64,000 nt of DNA from positions 31,273-95,272 of the forward strand of contig CAMKOE010000007.1 of assembly GCA_946414395.1 (NCBI GenBank), given 5' to 3'. Made by a program: the position numbers and the translations under genes. This DNA comes from an uncultured Porphyromonadaceae bacterium. Its GTDB lineage: Bacteria > Bacteroidota > Bacteroidia > Bacteroidales > Muribaculaceae. The notes beneath the pieces are model-generated. The model searched no databases. It was given only the letters and a program-made list of their open reading frames with translations, and had not been told where the DNA came from. Shown piece by piece: positions 63,811 to 64,000 of this stretch; positions within the stretch are counted from its first letter, which is position 1, and every line of letters begins with the position of its first letter.

Positions 63811-64000
63811 ATGAGTTCACTACAACGTTTAGTCCTGTCGCTGCTCGTGCTCGTGACGGCATCAAGCACCGCCGTAGCCCAATACTACAGCGGTGACCAC
63901 ACGTTTGACGGCGAGAACAGGAATGAGGTGTCGGCTTCACTTACAACTGGCAAGAACATCATTACCGGTCCTTGCATCGGCAACACCGTGCACTACAAGC
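63811..64000 (+). CDS. Secreted protein, 3'-truncated by window
   Basis: An ORF open to the end of the window (63 codons visible), starting MSSLQRLVLSLLVLVTASSTAVAQYYSG: a clear signal peptide ending AVAQ near residue 24. The visible mature part (GDHTFDGENRNEVSASLTTGKNI) is not enough to name a family. It lies about 200 bp after the aminotransferase gene, behind a -7 element at 63703. Confidence 0.6.
   Translation, partial: MSSLQRLVLSLLVLVTASSTAVAQYYSGDHTFDGENRNEVSASLTTGKNIITGPCIGNTVHYK

Noticed and set aside
63617..63814. 65-codon ORF after the aminotransferase
   Set aside because: No domain, signal or promoter fit; it overlaps the -7 element at 63703 and the start of the secreted protein gene at 63811.
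1..64000. CRISPR array, prophage, integrative element or restriction system
   Set aside because: No regular spaced repeats, integrase other than XerD, phage structural genes, tra genes or methyltransferase/endonuclease pairs were seen.

Overview
The window looks like chromosomal DNA of a member of the Bacteroidales (Bacteroidota), most likely Muribaculaceae or Prevotellaceae. The evidence is the many Bacteroidota-type promoters (TTG/TTTG, about 19 bp, TAnnTTTG), PorZ-like proteins with type IX secretion C-terminal domains, DUF4251 lipoproteins, CotH proteins with dockerin-like tails, and a Bacteroidota-style dcw cluster. No transposase, phage gene, rRNA or CRISPR array was seen. Taxonomy is inferred from gene content only.

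Layout. (1) 1-7335 (+): a peptidoglycan salvage block: the 3' part of a NamZ-type exo-muramidase (DUF1343), a sodium:solute symporter, a WYL regulator, two tandem secreted serine beta-lactamase-fold hydrolases, then xerD. (2) 7435-10757 (+): two secreted CotH proteins with C-terminal dockerin repeats, sharing a perfect 438-bp block. (3) 10847-15546 (+): a small unknown protein, a large FAD/Fe-S oxidoreductase, an FlK-like thioesterase, a secreted thioredoxin-fold protein and a DNPH1/Rcl-like nucleotide hydrolase. (4) 15637-19105 (+): small poorly known proteins (DKNYY repeats, an AlkZ-related protein, a three-repeat secreted protein) and a structured leader or ncRNA candidate. (5) 19126-23663 (+): sbcD-sbcC. 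(6) 23742-32827 (-): two DUF4251 lipoproteins and three PorZ-like propeller proteins, with a small membrane protein between them. (7) 33081-53247 (-): lysS, an acyltransferase, serS, yqeY, then the division/cell-wall cluster, which in transcription order is rsmH-ftsL-ftsI-murE-mraY-murD-ftsW-murG-murC-ftsQ-ftsA-ftsZ. (8) 53649-57505: an Lrp/AsnC regulator and a mannose-1-phosphate guanylyltransferase (+), facing ssb and an argR / degenerate argC pair (-). (9) 57699-64000: a MITE-like element, a patatin-like lipase, a dockerin-tailed secreted protein, a small membrane-anchored protein behind a hairpin-rich leader, tRNA-Lys(CTT), a MalY/PatB aminotransferase and the start of a secreted protein.

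How the genes fit together: the first block probably releases and imports MurNAc or muropeptides. The dcw block makes lipid II with meso-DAP stems (MurE has the DNPR motif) and drives septation. The PorZ-like cluster and the dockerin or CTD proteins point to a heavily used outer-membrane secretion and attachment system.

The most unusual observations are an intact ArgC homologue that has lost both catalytic residues, the tandem PorZ-like family, the gene-conversion-like block in the CotH pair, the MITE-like element, and two structured leaders.
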